A stretch of DNA of 64,000 nt from Brevundimonas goettingensis (GCF_017487405.1 NZ_CP062222.1:2465001-2529000); one strand, 5' to 3'; positions 28,364-37,768 are shown, counted from the first letter of the stretch. Numbers and translations: made by a program. The notes: a model not told the origin generated them from the sequence alone.

Positions 28364-29002
28364 ATGCGCGCCAGCAAGCCCTTCAAATTCGGATCGATGA
28401 GCCGCCGCGCTGCGATCACCGGCGCGGCCCTGGCCGCCATGGCCACCCTGTCCGCGTGCAGCGGCGGCGGCTTCCAGGACGCCGAGGGCGACATGGGCCT
28501 GGGCGCGCCCAAGGGCGCCAAGGTCACCGTCGTGGAATACGCCTCGGTCACCTGCAGCCACTGCGCGGCCTGGCAGGAAGAGGTCTGGCCCCAGTTCAAG
28601 GCCAAGTACGTCGACACCAACAAGGTCCGCTACGTCTTCCGCGAATTCCCGACCGCGCCGCTGCCGGTCGCCGCTGCCGGCTTCCTGGTCGCGCGCTGCG
28701 CCGGGGACGACAAATATTTCGACGTGATCCACGAGATCATGGCCAGCCAGGCCGAGATCTTCGGCGGCACGCCGCCGCGCACCACCCTGCTGCGCATCGC
28801 CCAGGGCGCCGGTCTCAGCGAGGCCCAGTTCGAGGCCTGCGTCACCGACACCAAGGCCGCCGAGGCCCTGGACAAGCGGGTCAAGGCGGGGATCGACGCC
28901 GGGGTGGACGGCACGCCCAGCTTCTTCGTCAACGGCGAGAAGGTCGCGGATCCCAGCTTGGCCAGCCTGTCCGCCAAGATCGACGCCGCCCTCGCCAAGT
29001 GA
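28364..29002 (+). CDS. DsbA-like thioredoxin-fold lipoprotein, copy 1
   Basis: This 212-residue protein has an AGAAAGAG site before ATG 28364 and a lipoprotein signal (lipobox LSAC near residues 29-32); ATG 28397 is an in-frame alternative. The redox motif is CSHC in EYASVTCSHCAAW, and the cis-Pro loop is VDGTPSFFVNG. It should be an envelope-anchored thiol-disulfide oxidoreductase of the DsbA/DsbG-like family 4 group. It is the first of four tandem paralogues before smc. The central dipeptide Ser-His differs from the Pro-His of the other three, which could change the redox potential. Confidence 0.88.
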   Translation: MRASKPFKFGSMSRRAAITGAALAAMATLSACSGGGFQDAEGDMGLGAPKGAKVTVVEYASVTCSHCAAWQEEVWPQFKAKYVDTNKVRYVFREFPTAPLPVAAAGFLVARCAGDDKYFDVIHEIMASQAEIFGGTPPRTTLLRIAQGAGLSEAQFEACVTDTKAAEALDKRVKAGIDAGVDGTPSFFVNGEKVADPSLASLSAKIDAALAK

Positions 29003-29029
29003 TCCAGAACTGATCCGGAAATCGCACCC

Positions 29030-29656
29030 ATGACTCTCGCCAAGAAACTGACCGGATCGGTCGTCGCCCTTCTGGCCCTGGCCCTCGCGGCCTGCGGCGG
29101 CGCGGGTAAGCCCGCCGAGGGCGACATGGCCCTGGGCGCCGCCGAAGGCGCCAAGGTCACGGTGATCGAATACGCCTCGCCGACCTGCCCCCACTGCGCC
29201 CTGTGGCAGAAGAACACCTGGCCGGGCTTCAAGGCCCGGTATGTCGATACGAACAAGGTCCGCTACATCTTCCGCGAGCTGCCGACCCCGCCGCAGGACG
29301 TGGCCACCGCCGGTATCCTGCTGGCCCGCTGCGCCGGTCCGGACAAGTATTTCGACGTCATGCACGAACTGCTGGCCAGCCAGGACGAATGGCGTTCCGG
29401 CGCCCTGTCGCCCAACGCCTCGCTGGTAAAGACCGCCCAGGCCTTCGGCTTCAGCCAAGAGCAGTACACGGCCTGCATCACCAACCCGGACAACATCGCC
29501 GCTCTGGAGAAGCGTATCCAGGCCGCGACCGCGGACGGCGTCCAGGGCACCCCGACCTTCAAGGTCAACGGCAAGGACGTGATCACCCCCGGCAGCGACG
29601 AGGGCACCCATCTGGTCGACCTCGCCAAGGCCATCGACGCCGAGCTGGCGAAGTAG
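29030..29656 (+). CDS. DsbA-like thioredoxin-fold lipoprotein, copy 2
   Basis: This 208-residue protein has a lipoprotein signal (lipobox ALAAC near residues 19-23), an active site CPHC in EYASPTCPHCALW and a cis-Pro loop VQGTPTFKVNG. It is closest to copy 1: both share EGDM-LGA, KYFDV and the DTNKVRY block. It carries an extra segment near the C-terminus (ITPGSDEGTHLVDL). It follows copy 1 after 27 bp and copy 3 follows after 4 bp. An envelope thiol oxidase or isomerase role is inferred from the fold. Confidence 0.88.
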   Translation: MTLAKKLTGSVVALLALALAACGGAGKPAEGDMALGAAEGAKVTVIEYASPTCPHCALWQKNTWPGFKARYVDTNKVRYIFRELPTPPQDVATAGILLARCAGPDKYFDVMHELLASQDEWRSGALSPNASLVKTAQAFGFSQEQYTACITNPDNIAALEKRIQAATADGVQGTPTFKVNGKDVITPGSDEGTHLVDLAKAIDAELAK

Positions 29657-29660
29657 GCCC

Positions 29661-30290
29661 ATGCGCGCGTTCCGCCGTCTCTTCCTGATCCTGGCCCTGG
29701 CGGCGGCGCCGCTGGGCGCCGGCGTGGCCGCCGTCGCCACCCCCGCCCTGGCAGGCGATCTGCCGCCCGTGACCGCCGAGGACCGCGTCCTGGGCCGTGC
29801 CGACGCTCCGGTGACGGTGGTCGAATACGCCTCCTTCGTCTGTCCGCACTGTGCGGCCTGGCACAAGGAGGTCTATCCGGCCTTCAAGGCGCGCTACATC
29901 GACACCGGCAAGGTGAAGCTGGTCTATCGCAACCTGCCGACCTCGCCCGAAGACTTCGCCATGACCGCCGCCGGCATCGCCCGCTGCTCGCGGCCCGAGC
30001 GGTTCTTCACCGTGGCGGACTCCCTGTTCGACGGCCAGCCCGCCTTCTATGCCGGAAGCCGGACCTGGCTCCGCGACGCGGTCGCCCTGAGCGGTCGCAC
30101 CGAGGACGAGATGAAGGCCTGCTTCCAGGATCCCGCCACGGCCGCCCGGATCGACGCCGAGATCGCGGGCGCCAGCGCGGCCGGGGTCGATGGCACGCCG
30201 ACCTTCTTCGTCAACGGACGCCGGATCGCCGATCCGTCGCTGGACAGCCTCGCGGCCGCCGTCGACGCCGCCAACCGGCCCGGACACTGA
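29661..30290 (+). CDS. DsbA-like periplasmic protein, copy 3
   Basis: This 209-residue protein has a Sec signal peptide ending in ALAG (residues 1-31) without a lipobox Cys, so it is a soluble periplasmic form. The active site is CPHC in EYASFVCPHCAAW and the cis-Pro loop is VDGTPTFFVNG. It begins 4 bp after copy 2. It shares the GDLPPVTAEDRVLGRADAPVTVVEYAS opening pattern with copy 4 (GNLPRVGSADRTIGDPRAPVTVVEYGS), so copies 3 and 4 form one sub-pair and copies 1 and 2 the other. Confidence 0.88.
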   Translation: MRAFRRLFLILALAAAPLGAGVAAVATPALAGDLPPVTAEDRVLGRADAPVTVVEYASFVCPHCAAWHKEVYPAFKARYIDTGKVKLVYRNLPTSPEDFAMTAAGIARCSRPERFFTVADSLFDGQPAFYAGSRTWLRDAVALSGRTEDEMKACFQDPATAARIDAEIAGASAAGVDGTPTFFVNGRRIADPSLDSLAAAVDAANRPGH

Positions 30291-30294
30291 AGTC

Positions 30295-30903
30295 ATGTCG
30301 ATGCTCCGCCGACTGATCCTGGGCCTGATGCTGGCGACCCCGCTGCTGGCTTCGGCCGCGACTGCGGGCAATCTGCCGCGCGTGGGTTCAGCGGACCGGA
30401 CCATCGGCGATCCGCGCGCCCCGGTGACGGTGGTGGAGTACGGCTCGCTCGCCTGCCCCCATTGCGCCGAATGGCAGATGGCCACCTGGTATGCGTTCAA
30501 GGAGCGCTATGTCGACACGGGCCAGGTCCGCTTCGTCTTCCGCGACATGCTGACCGAACCGGTGACAGAAGCGACCCAGGCCGCCGCCATCGCCCGCTGC
30601 TCGGCGCCCGAACAGTATTTCGAGGTCCTGCACACCTTCTACCGCTGGCAATCGACGGCCCGGAACTTCGGGCCCGTCAGCGAATGGTACGACCGCGCCA
30701 TCGCCGTCAGCGGCCGCTCGCGCGAGGACATCAACGCCTGCGTCCAGGACCCGGCGACCTTGGCCGCCATCCGCGCGGCCATGACCGGAGGCATCGCGGC
30801 GGGGGTGACCAAGACCCCGACCTTCTTCGTCGACGGCAAGGTCGTCGCCGACGGCTCGCTCGAGACCCTGGGCGCCGCCATCGACGCCGCCTCCGGACGC
30901 TGA
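30295..30903 (+). CDS. DsbA-like periplasmic protein, copy 4
   Basis: The start is ATG 30295 (ATG 30301 is possible), 4 bp after copy 3. The 202-residue product has a Sec signal peptide (MSMLRRLILGLMLATPLLAS), the active site CPHC in EYGSLACPHCAEW and a cis-Pro loop VTKTPTFFVDG. The cis-Pro loop differs from the DGTP of its neighbours, which may alter substrate binding. It ends 21 bp before smc, so all four copies and smc may be cotranscribed. Confidence 0.87.
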   Translation: MSMLRRLILGLMLATPLLASAATAGNLPRVGSADRTIGDPRAPVTVVEYGSLACPHCAEWQMATWYAFKERYVDTGQVRFVFRDMLTEPVTEATQAAAIARCSAPEQYFEVLHTFYRWQSTARNFGPVSEWYDRAIAVSGRSREDINACVQDPATLAAIRAAMTGGIAAGVTKTPTFFVDGKVVADGSLETLGAAIDAASGR

Positions 30904-30924
30904 CGGAAAGGCGCCGGGGACGCG

Positions 30925-33900
30925 ATGCAATTCCAGCGCCTCCGCCTCGTCGGCTTCAAGTCCTTCGTCGACGCGTCGGAGGTCCAGATCGAGCCCGGCC
31001 TGACCGGCATCGTCGGCCCCAACGGCTGCGGCAAGTCCAACGTTCTTGAATCCATGCGCTGGGTCATGGGCGCCAACTCGGCCAAGGCCATGCGTGGCCA
31101 GGGCATGGACGACGTCATCTTCGCCGGCGCGTCGAACCGGCCGCCGCGCAACCACGCCGAAGTCCAGCTGACCATCGACAACGCCCAGCGTCGAGCGCCG
31201 CAGCCCTTCACCGACAGTCCGGTGCTGGAGGTGTCGCGCCGCATCGACCGGGGCCAGGGCTCGACCTACCGGATCAACGGCAAGGAGGTCCGGGCGCGTG
31301 ACGTCCAGCTGCTGTTCGCCGACGCCTCGACCGGCGCCAACTCTCCCGCCTTGGTCCGTCAGGGACAGATTTCGGAGCTGATCGCCGCCAAGCCCCAGAA
31401 CCGGCGCCGCATCCTCGAAGAAGCGGGCGGGGTGGCCGGCCTGCATACCCGCCGGCACGAGGCCGAGCTGCGGCTGAAGGCGGCGGAGTCGAACCTCGAA
31501 CGCCTCGACGACATCGGCAAGGAGCTGGAGACGGCCCTGACCCGGCTGAAGCGCGAGGCGCGGCAGGCGGAGAAGTACAAGAAGATCTCGGCCGAGATCC
31601 GCGCCCTGCAGTCGGCCCTGCTGTTCGTGCGCTGGAACGACGCCCGGGTCGCGGCCGAGGCCGCCGCCGGCGAGCTGCGCGAGGCCGACCGGGCCGTGGC
31701 CGAGGCGACCGCCGCCGCCGCCGCCGCCCAGACCTCAGCCCTCAAGGCCCAGGAAGGCCTGAAGCCCGCGCGGGAGGAAGACGCCGTCGCCGCCGCCCTG
31801 CTGCACCGCGCCTCGCTGGAGCGCGACCGGCTGGACATGGCCGAACAACAGGCCCGGGCCGAGGTCGACCGGCTGAAGGCCGAGGGGGCGCGCATCGCCG
31901 CCGACGCCGAGCGCGAGGAGAAGATGTCGGAGGACGCGGCCGCCGAACTTGCCCGCCTGACCGGCGACCTCGAAACCCTGACCGCCGAGGTCGCCGCCGC
32001 CCCGGCGCGCGGGCCCGAGCTGGAAGCCGCCCTGGCCGCCGCCGAGGACGGTCGTCGCGCCGCCGACGCCGAGGTCGAACGTCTGGCCGGGACACTGGCC
32101 GCCGTCGAGGCCCGCGCCAATGCCGAGACCGCCCGCAAGCGCGACGCCGAGGCCCGCGTCGCCCGCGCCCGCTCGGGTCTGGATCAGGCGAAGCGCGAAC
32201 GCGAGGCGCTGGGCCCGCTGGAGACGCCGGAACTGGCGACCGCCCGCACGGCGCTGGACGAGGCGACCGCCGCCCTGACCGCCGCCCGCGCCGCCGTCGA
32301 GGCCGCCGAGGCGAAGCGCGGCGATCTGGCCCGCGCCGAACAGGAGGCCCGCACCGAGGCCCGCGCCGCCGAGGACAAACTCGGTCGGCTGCAGACCGAG
32401 GCCCGGGGTCTCGCCTCCCTGTTGGTCACCAGCAAACGCGAACACGCCCCGGCGCTGGACAAGGTCTCGGCCGACAAGGGCTATGAGGCCGCGCTCGCCG
32501 CCGCGCTGGGCGACGATCTGGATGCGGCGCTGGACCCGAAGGCTGCGGCCTATTGGGCAGGCGCACCCCCCCCGACGCCGGCATGGCCCACGGGCGTTTC
32601 GCCCCTGTCAAACTATGTGAAGGCGCCCGACCAGCTGGCCGCGCGTCTGGCCCTGTGCGGGGTAGCGGACAAGGGAGACGTAGCGAAGCTGGCGCAAGGC
32701 CTGCCGCCGGGCGCGCGTCTGGTGACGAAGGAAGGCGATCTCTATCGCTGGGACGGCTTCGTTTCGCGCGCCGAGGCGCCGCGTCCGGCCGCCGTCCGTC
32801 TGGCCCAGCGCGGCCGTCTGGCCGAGCTGGAAGCCGCCATCGACGAGGGCAAGCCGGCGCTGGAGACCGCACAAAGCCAGCTGAAAGCCTGCACCGAAGC
32901 CTTCCGCTCCGCCGAAGAGGCGGTGAAGACCGCCCGCCTCGCCCCCTTCACCGCCGACAAGGCCGTGACCAGCGCCCGCGACAAAGTCGAGAGCCTGAGC
33001 CGCGATCAGGCCCGCCGCGAGGCCCGCGCCCAGGCGCTTGACGAAACACTCGCCCGCCAGACCACCGAGGTTGAGGCCGCCGAGGCCGCCCTGACCGAGG
33101 CCATGTCGGTGGACGCCCCGTCAGAAACCCTGGCCGGGTTGAGGGACGAACTGGCCGCCGCCCGCCTTGCCGCCGACGCCGCCCGCGCCGCCTCAGCCCA
33201 GGCCCGCGCCGACCGCGACGCCGAGGCCCGCGAGCGCTCGGGCCGCGAAGCGCGTCTGGCCAATCTGACCCGCGAACGCGACGGCTGGGCGACCCGGTCG
33301 AAGGACGCCGCCGCGCGCATCAAGACCCTGGCGTCCGACGCCGAGAAGTCTGCCGCCCTCTTGAAACAGGCCTCGGCCGCGCCCGAGGCTTTGGCCGCCC
33401 AGCGCAACACCCTGCTGGACGCCCTGACCGCCGCCGAGACCCGCCGCCAGGCGTCGTCGGATGCGCTGGCCGTCGCCGAGGGCGAGGCGGGGGACGCCGA
33501 CCGGGTCAGCCGCGCCGCCGACGCCGCCGCCTCCTCCGCCCGCGAGGCCCGCGCCGGTCTGTCGGCCCGTGCCGAGGCCGCCGCCGACCGTCTGCTGGAC
33601 GCCGCCAATACGGTGCGCGAGACGGCCCAGATGGAGCCCGAGGCTCTGGGCCAGAAGCTGATCGACGACGCCATCGCCCGCCCGCCGGACGCCGCAGGGG
33701 CCGAGAGCTTGCTCTACGGTCTTGAGCGCGAGCGCGAGCAGCTGGGGCCCGTGAACCTGCGCGCCGAGGACGAGGCCGAGGAATACGGCGAGCGCCTGAA
33801 TACCATGCGCATCGAGCGCTCGGACCTGACCGGCGCCATCGCCAGGCTGCGCGACGGCATCGACGAGCTGAACGCCGAGGGCCGCGAGCGGCTGATCGCC

Positions 33901-34362
33901 GCCTTCGACGTCATCAACGACAACTTCAAGAGCCTGTTCGAGGCCCTGTTCGGCGGCGGTCAGGCCGAGCTGAAACTGGTCGAGTCGGACGACCCTCTGG
34001 AGGCCGGTCTGGAGATCTACGCCTGCCCGCCCGGCAAGCGGCTGTCGGTCATGTCCCTGATGTCCGGCGGCGAACAGGCCCTGACCGCCGCAGCCCTGAT
34101 CTTCGCCGTCTTCCTGGCCAACCCCGCGCCCGTCTGCGTGCTCGACGAGGTCGACGCCCCGCTGGACGACGCCAACGTCGACCGCTTCTGCCGCATGCTG
34201 CACGAGATGCGCAGCCGCACCGACACCCGCTTCATCGTCATCACCCACAACCCGGTGACCATGAGCCGCATGGACCGCCTCTACGGCGTCACCATGCCGG
34301 AGCGGGGCGTTTCCCAGCTGGTCAGCGTCGACCTGCACCAGGCCGAGAAGCTGGTGGCCTAA
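30925..34362 (+). CDS. smc: Chromosome segregation protein SMC
   Basis: This 1145-residue protein has Walker [20 protein letters not shown] near residues 32-50, long Ala/Glu/Arg-rich coiled-coil arms (about 165-490 and 650-960), a hinge around residues 510-620 and a C-terminal head. The head has signature [14 protein letters not shown] and Walker [14 protein letters not shown]. It forms the condensin-like ring that folds and separates chromosomes with ScpA and ScpB. It starts at ATG 30925 with GGGGA upstream. The coiled coil is very GC-rich and rich in Ala, which makes many long shadow frames but no break in this one. Confidence 0.96.
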   Translation: MQFQRLRLVGFKSFVDASEVQIEPGLTGIVGPNGCGKSNVLESMRWVMGANSAKAMRGQGMDDVIFAGASNRPPRNHAEVQLTIDNAQRRAPQPFTDSPVLEVSRRIDRGQGSTYRINGKEVRARDVQLLFADASTGANSPALVRQGQISELIAAKPQNRRRILEEAGGVAGLHTRRHEAELRLKAAESNLERLDDIGKELETALTRLKREARQAEKYKKISAEIRALQSALLFVRWNDARVAAEAAAGELREADRAVAEATAAAAAAQTSALKAQEGLKPAREEDAVAAALLHRASLERDRLDMAEQQARAEVDRLKAEGARIAADAEREEKMSEDAAAELARLTGDLETLTAEVAAAPARGPELEAALAAAEDGRRAADAEVERLAGTLAAVEARANAETARKRDAEARVARARSGLDQAKREREALGPLETPELATARTALDEATAALTAARAAVEAAEAKRGDLARAEQEARTEARAAEDKLGRLQTEARGLASLLVTSKREHAPALDKVSADKGYEAALAAALGDDLDAALDPKAAAYWAGAPPPTPAWPTGVSPLSNYVKAPDQLAARLALCGVADKGDVAKLAQGLPPGARLVTKEGDLYRWDGFVSRAEAPRPAAVRLAQRGRLAELEAAIDEGKPALETAQSQLKACTEAFRSAEEAVKTARLAPFTADKAVTSARDKVESLSRDQARREARAQALDETLARQTTEVEAAEAALTEAMSVDAPSETLAGLRDELAAARLAADAARAASAQARADRDAEARERSGREARLANLTRERDGWATRSKDAAARIKTLASDAEKSAALLKQASAAPEALAAQRNTLLDALTAAETRRQASSDALAVAEGEAGDADRVSRAADAAASSAREARAGLSARAEAAADRLLDAANTVRETAQMEPEALGQKLIDDAIARPPDAAGAESLLYGLEREREQLGPVNLRAEDEAEEYGERLNTMRIERSDLTGAIARLRDGIDELNAEGRERLIAAFDVINDNFKSLFEALFGGGQAELKLVESDDPLEAGLEIYACPPGKRLSVMSLMSGGEQALTAAALIFAVFLANPAPVCVLDEVDAPLDDANVDRFCRMLHEMRSRTDTRFIVITHNPVTMSRMDRLYGVTMPERGVSQLVSVDLHQAEKLVA

Positions 34363-34403
34363 CCTGACGGAACCCGCCGTGCCCCTCACCGCTTGAGGCT
34401 CCC

Positions 34404-35081
34404 ATGAGAAAAGCCATCGTCACCGGCGGCGCCGGACTTGTAGGAACCGGCCTGTGCGCCGTCCTCATCGACGCCGGTTGGGAGGTCGCGTCGTTCGACC
34501 TCAAGCCGGGCCATGAGGGCGCGCGGTCGGTGATCTGCGACGTCGGTGACGAGGCCTCGGTGAACGCGGCCTTCGCCGAACTGGGCTGGGAGACGCTGGA
34601 CCTGCTGGTCAATAATGCGGGCATCGCCTCGCCGAACCGGGGGCCGCTGGCGGAGCTGTCGCTGGCCGACTGGCGCAAGGTGACCGACAGCCATCTGACC
34701 GGCGCCTTCCTGATGAGCCGGGCGGCGATCCCGCTGCTGAACCAAGGCGGCAGCATCGTCCATATGGTCTCGACCCGCGCCTTCATGTCCGAGCCGGACA
34801 CCGAGGCCTATGCGGCGTCCAAGGGAGCCATGGTCGCCCTGACCCACGCCATGGCCATCAGCCTGGGGCCGAAGATCCGCGTCAACGCCGTGGCCCCCGG
34901 CTGGATTTCCGACGGCAAGGGCCTGAGCGCGGCCGACAAGGCCCAGCACCCGGTCGGCCGCGTCGGCCGTCCCGACGACATCGCGGGCGTGGTCCTCTAC
35001 CTCGCCGACGCCGGGTTCGTGACCGGCCAGGTCCTGAGCGTCGACGGCGGCATGACGAAGAAGATGATCTACGCCGAATAG
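34404..35081 (+). CDS. Short-chain dehydrogenase/reductase
   Basis: This 225-residue classical SDR has the cofactor motif TGGAGLVGTGL at residues 6-16, NNAG in LVNNAGIASP, an active-site Ser in VSTRAF and the YAASK catalytic Tyr-Lys. The C-terminal part ends with VTGQVLSVDGGM. It is a cytosolic NAD(P)-dependent oxidoreductase; the substrate is not evident. An Asp after the second strand (FDLKPG) suggests a preference for NAD over NADP. It stands alone after smc. Confidence 0.9.
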   Translation: MRKAIVTGGAGLVGTGLCAVLIDAGWEVASFDLKPGHEGARSVICDVGDEASVNAAFAELGWETLDLLVNNAGIASPNRGPLAELSLADWRKVTDSHLTGAFLMSRAAIPLLNQGGSIVHMVSTRAFMSEPDTEAYAASKGAMVALTHAMAISLGPKIRVNAVAPGWISDGKGLSAADKAQHPVGRVGRPDDIAGVVLYLADAGFVTGQVLSVDGGMTKKMIYAE

Positions 35082-35128
35082 AGGGCGGCCGACCCGCCCG
35101 GCTTGACTCCGGTCCGCGCCGCCCAGAT

Positions 35129-35136
35129 ACTTAAGT
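35129..35136 (+). promoter_or_regulatory. Palindromic operator candidate at the arsR-like start
   Basis: ACTTAAGT is a perfect 8-bp palindrome ending 2 bases before the ATG of the ArsR-family gene. Further out, GATACT and AGTATC form a 6-bp inverted repeat across the start codon. ArsR repressors commonly autoregulate from such a position. Confidence 0.4.
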
Positions 35137-35138
35137 GA

Positions 35139-35495
35139 ATGCTACAGTATCAACCCGAACCGCTCGATCTCGCCTTCCAGGCCCTGTCCGATCCCGGACG
35201 GCGAGCCATGGTCGAACGGCTGAGTCTCGGCCCCGCCTCGGTCAGCCAACTGGCCGAACCCCTGCCCATGACCCTGTCGGCCGTGGTCCAACACCTGAAG
35301 GTTCTCGAGGAGGCCGGACTGGTGAAGAGCGAGAAGAAGGGCCGGGTTCGGACCTGCAGTCTGGAGATCGCGGCCATGACTCGGGTCGAACGCTGGATCG
35401 CCGAGCGCAAGCGCTTCTGGGAGCGGCAATACGATCAACTGGAGGCGTATCTGGCCCAGACCGCCCCAACCACCGGATCAGGGGAGGAACCATGA
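35139..35495 (+). CDS. ArsR-family transcriptional regulator
   Basis: This 118-residue winged-helix protein has FQALSDPGRRAMVERLSLGPASVSQLAEPLPMTLSAVVQHLKVLEEAGLVKSEKKGRVRT as its HTH and wing (described here by its start and end blocks FQALSDPGRR and KKGRVRT). There is no metal-binding Cys cluster. It is of the type paired with SRPBCC (AHSA1) proteins: its stop overlaps the next ATG as ATGA. It probably represses its own operon through the palindrome at its start. Confidence 0.9.
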   Translation: MLQYQPEPLDLAFQALSDPGRRAMVERLSLGPASVSQLAEPLPMTLSAVVQHLKVLEEAGLVKSEKKGRVRTCSLEIAAMTRVERWIAERKRFWERQYDQLEAYLAQTAPTTGSGEEP

Positions 35496-35965
35496 CCGTC
35501 CACAACGCCACCTTCGTCATCGAGCGGGTGCTGAACGCCTCGCCGGGCCGGGTCTTCGACGCCTATCGCACCCTGGAGGCCCGCAGCGCCTGGTTCCGTG
35601 CGCCGGCGGAGATCGAGACCCTGAACCGCGACTTCGACTTCCGCGTCGGTGGCCGTGAGCGGTTCCACGCCCGCTGGCCCAGCGGCATGGTCAGCGACTT
35701 CCAGGCCGTCTTCCACGACATCGTCGAGGATGAGCGGATCATCCTCGTCTACGACATGTTCCACAACGGCGATAAGCTGTCGGTCTCGCTGCAGACGCTG
35801 GAGCTGCGGCCCGAGGGCGGCCAGACCCGGCTGATCCACACCGAACAGGGCTCCTATCTGGTCGGCGGCGCCGAAGCGGTGGCCAGCCGCGAGCACGGCA
35901 CCGCCTGGCACATCGACAATCTGGCGGCCGTGCTCGAGGGTCGCGAACCCAAGGCCTTCTTATGA
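35492..35965 (+). CDS. SRPBCC/AHSA1-family protein
   Basis: The start is ATG 35492, overlapping the regulator stop; a longer open frame upstream is only a shadow. The 157-residue product has an AHSA1-like start (FVIERVLNASPGRVFDAYRTLEARSAWF) and a hydrophobic-pocket fold (DFDFRVGGRERF, EDERIILVYDM, HTEQGSYL). It is a small-molecule binding helix-grip protein of unknown ligand, cotranscribed with its ArsR regulator and a GST. Confidence 0.87.
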   Translation: MTVHNATFVIERVLNASPGRVFDAYRTLEARSAWFRAPAEIETLNRDFDFRVGGRERFHARWPSGMVSDFQAVFHDIVEDERIILVYDMFHNGDKLSVSLQTLELRPEGGQTRLIHTEQGSYLVGGAEAVASREHGTAWHIDNLAAVLEGREPKAFL

Positions 35966-36615
35966 CCCTTGAACTGTTCGCCCACCCCTTCTCCTCCTAC
36001 TGCCAGAAGGCCCTGATCGCCTTCTATGAGAACGACATCCCCTTCACCTACCGGATGCTGGAGGACCCCGGCGTCGGCGAGGAATTCGCCGCCCTCTGGC
36101 CGATCAAACGCTTCCCGATCCTGCGTGACGGGGAGCGGGTGGTGCTGGAGACCTCGGTCGTCATCGAATATCTCGCCGTCCACTATCCGGGGCCGGTCAG
36201 GCTGATCCCCGAGGATGCGGATCTGGCGCTGGAGGTCCGGATGCTGGACCGGTTCTTCGACAACTATGTCATGACGCCCCAGGGCGACATCGTCTTCGAA
36301 AGCCTGCGCCCGGCCGAGGCGCGTGACCCCTATGGCGCCGACCAGGCCCGCAAGATGCTGGAGACCAGCTACGCCTGGCTGGACGACCTGATGAAGGACC
36401 GGACCTGGGCGGTGGGCGAGACCTTCACCCTGGCCGACTGCGCCGCGGCGCCCTCCCTGTTTTACGCCGACTGGACGCACCGGATCCCGGAGCAGTACGT
36501 CCACCTGCTGGCCTATCGCGCCCGACTGCTGCAGCGCCCCTCCTTCGCCCGTGCGGTCGATGAGGCCCGCCGATTCCGCCATTATTTCCCGCTAGGCGCG
36601 CCGGATCGCGACTAG
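35962..36615 (+). CDS. Glutathione S-transferase family protein
   Basis: This 217-residue GST has a thioredoxin-like N-terminal domain (LFAHPFSSYCQKALIAFYEN, IKRFPILRDGERVVLETSVVIEYL) and an all-alpha C-terminal domain (TWAVGETFTLADCAAAPSLFYADW). Ser/Cys near the start (SSYC) are the likely glutathione-binding residues. It is the third gene of the ArsR-SRPBCC-GST operon with another ATGA overlap (35962-35965), and ends on a CTAG shared with the convergent GST. Confidence 0.9.
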   Translation: MTLELFAHPFSSYCQKALIAFYENDIPFTYRMLEDPGVGEEFAALWPIKRFPILRDGERVVLETSVVIEYLAVHYPGPVRLIPEDADLALEVRMLDRFFDNYVMTPQGDIVFESLRPAEARDPYGADQARKMLETSYAWLDDLMKDRTWAVGETFTLADCAAAPSLFYADWTHRIPEQYVHLLAYRARLLQRPSFARAVDEARRFRHYFPLGAPDRD

Positions 36616-37274
36616 GCGTTCGTCATCGCCTTTTCGGTCTCGCGGAAGGGCGCCAGCTGGTCGGCCAAGGCGCGCTGGAAGGCGGGCCTCGCCTCGGCCC
36701 GCTTCACATAGGCGTCCAGCTTGGGGAAGTCGGTCAGGATGTCGGTGTGCCGCAGGTCGCGCAGCACATGGGTCATGACGATGTCGGCGGCCGAGAAGCG
36801 GTCGTCGGCGAACCAGCTCTTGTCGCCCAGCGCGGTCTGCAGCTCGCCCAGGCGGCGGCGCACGAACTCCTCGATCTCGGGCCGACGTTCCTGACCCCAG
36901 GCCGTGTCGGCGGCGAACAGGTCGATGGTCGCCAGTTGGCCGACCCAGGGCTCGATCGAGTTGGAGGCGGCGAACAGCCAGCAGGTGACCCGATCCTTCC
37001 CGGCCTCGTCGGCGGGCATCAGGACGTCGGACTTCCTCGCGACATGCAGGACGATGGCGCAGCTTTCGAAGATCTGCAGGTCGCCCTCCCGATAGGCCGG
37101 CACCTGACCGAAAGGCTGCATCGCGCGGTATTCGGGCGTGCCCTGATCCTCGAAGCCGATCAGATGTTCGCCATAGGGGATGCCGGCCTCTTCCAGGGCC
37201 CAGCGCACCCGGATGTCGCGCACGGACCCTTGCGCGAAGGGCGGGACCCATTTGAAGGCGGTGATCTGGATCAT
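36612..37274 (-). CDS. Glutathione S-transferase family protein (marR-linked)
   Basis: This 220-residue GST has an N-terminal domain with RWALEEAGIPYGEH, FGQVPAYREGDLQIFESCAIVLH, and a C-terminal helical domain with WFADDRFSAADIVMTHVLRDL. It lacks an obvious active-site Cys or Ser-Cys pair at the N-terminus. It is divergent from a MarR-type regulator across 49 bp that contain a perfect palindrome, so it is probably the regulator's target. It is not close in sequence to the convergent GST next to it. Confidence 0.9.
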   Translation of the reverse strand: MIQITAFKWVPPFAQGSVRDIRVRWALEEAGIPYGEHLIGFEDQGTPEYRAMQPFGQVPAYREGDLQIFESCAIVLHVARKSDVLMPADEAGKDRVTCWLFAASNSIEPWVGQLATIDLFAADTAWGQERRPEIEEFVRRRLGELQTALGDKSWFADDRFSAADIVMTHVLRDLRHTDILTDFPKLDAYVKRAEARPAFQRALADQLAPFRETEKAMTNA

Positions 37275-37299
37275 GGCGAAGCTCCGATTGATCTTTTAC

Positions 37300-37311
37300 G
37301 TTGATATCAAC
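37300..37311 (+). promoter_or_regulatory. Palindromic operator in the gst/marR divergent promoter
   Basis: GTTGATATCAAC is a perfect 12-bp palindrome midway in the 49-bp gap between the divergent GST and MarR genes. Its size, position and AT-rich centre fit a MarR-family binding site controlling both genes. Confidence 0.6.
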
Positions 37312-37323
37312 ATAATCGCTCAT

Positions 37324-37761
37324 ATGTCGACTCCTCATCCGTTCGCGACGACGCTTCATATCCGTGACCACTGCCTGTGCCTGCACGCCCAGAGGGCGGC
37401 GCGGCGGTTGTCGCGGCGATTCGACGAGGCGATGCGGCCGGTGGGGATCACCTCGGGCCAGTTCTCCCTGCTGAACGGCCTGAACCGGCCAGAGCCCCCG
37501 ACCATCGGCGCCGTCGCCAGCCTGCTGGCCATGGACCGGTCGACGGTGACCGCCAACCTGAAGCCGCTGGAGCGGCAGGGGCTGGTGCAGATCGAGCTCG
37601 ATCCCGAGGATCGGCGCGGACGGCGCATCGCCCTGACCGAACAGGGGCTCGCGCTCCTGGCCGCCGCTACCCCGATCTGGGCCCGCGAGCACGCCGCCAT
37701 CGAGGCGACCCTGAACGGCGGCGGCGACGCCCTGCGGGGCGGCCTCAATCTGTTGAGCTGA
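37324..37761 (+). CDS. MarR-family transcriptional regulator
   Basis: I take ATG 37324, just after the operator; a longer frame from 37180 would run through the divergent GST. The 145-residue protein has a MarR winged-helix core (GITSGQFSLLNGLNR, TIGAVASLLAMDRSTVTANLKPLERQGLV) and the wing DPEDRRGRRIALTEQG. It likely represses the adjacent GST gene and itself, with release on binding an electrophile or aromatic ligand. No redox Cys is conserved apart from two near the N-terminus (CLCLHAQ). Confidence 0.9.
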   Translation: MSTPHPFATTLHIRDHCLCLHAQRAARRLSRRFDEAMRPVGITSGQFSLLNGLNRPEPPTIGAVASLLAMDRSTVTANLKPLERQGLVQIELDPEDRRGRRIALTEQGLALLAAATPIWAREHAAIEATLNGGGDALRGGLNLLS

Positions 37762-37768
37762 GAGCCCC

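Noticed and set aside
27989..29866. 625-codon open frame on the minus strand
   Set aside because: Antisense to the DUF721 gene and to DsbA-like copies 1 and 2. It repeats similar segments only because those genes are paralogues.
28364..30903. Collapse or misassembly of a single dsbA-like gene into four copies
   Set aside because: The four copies differ throughout in sequence, signal type and cis-Pro loop, so they are true paralogues rather than duplicated reads.
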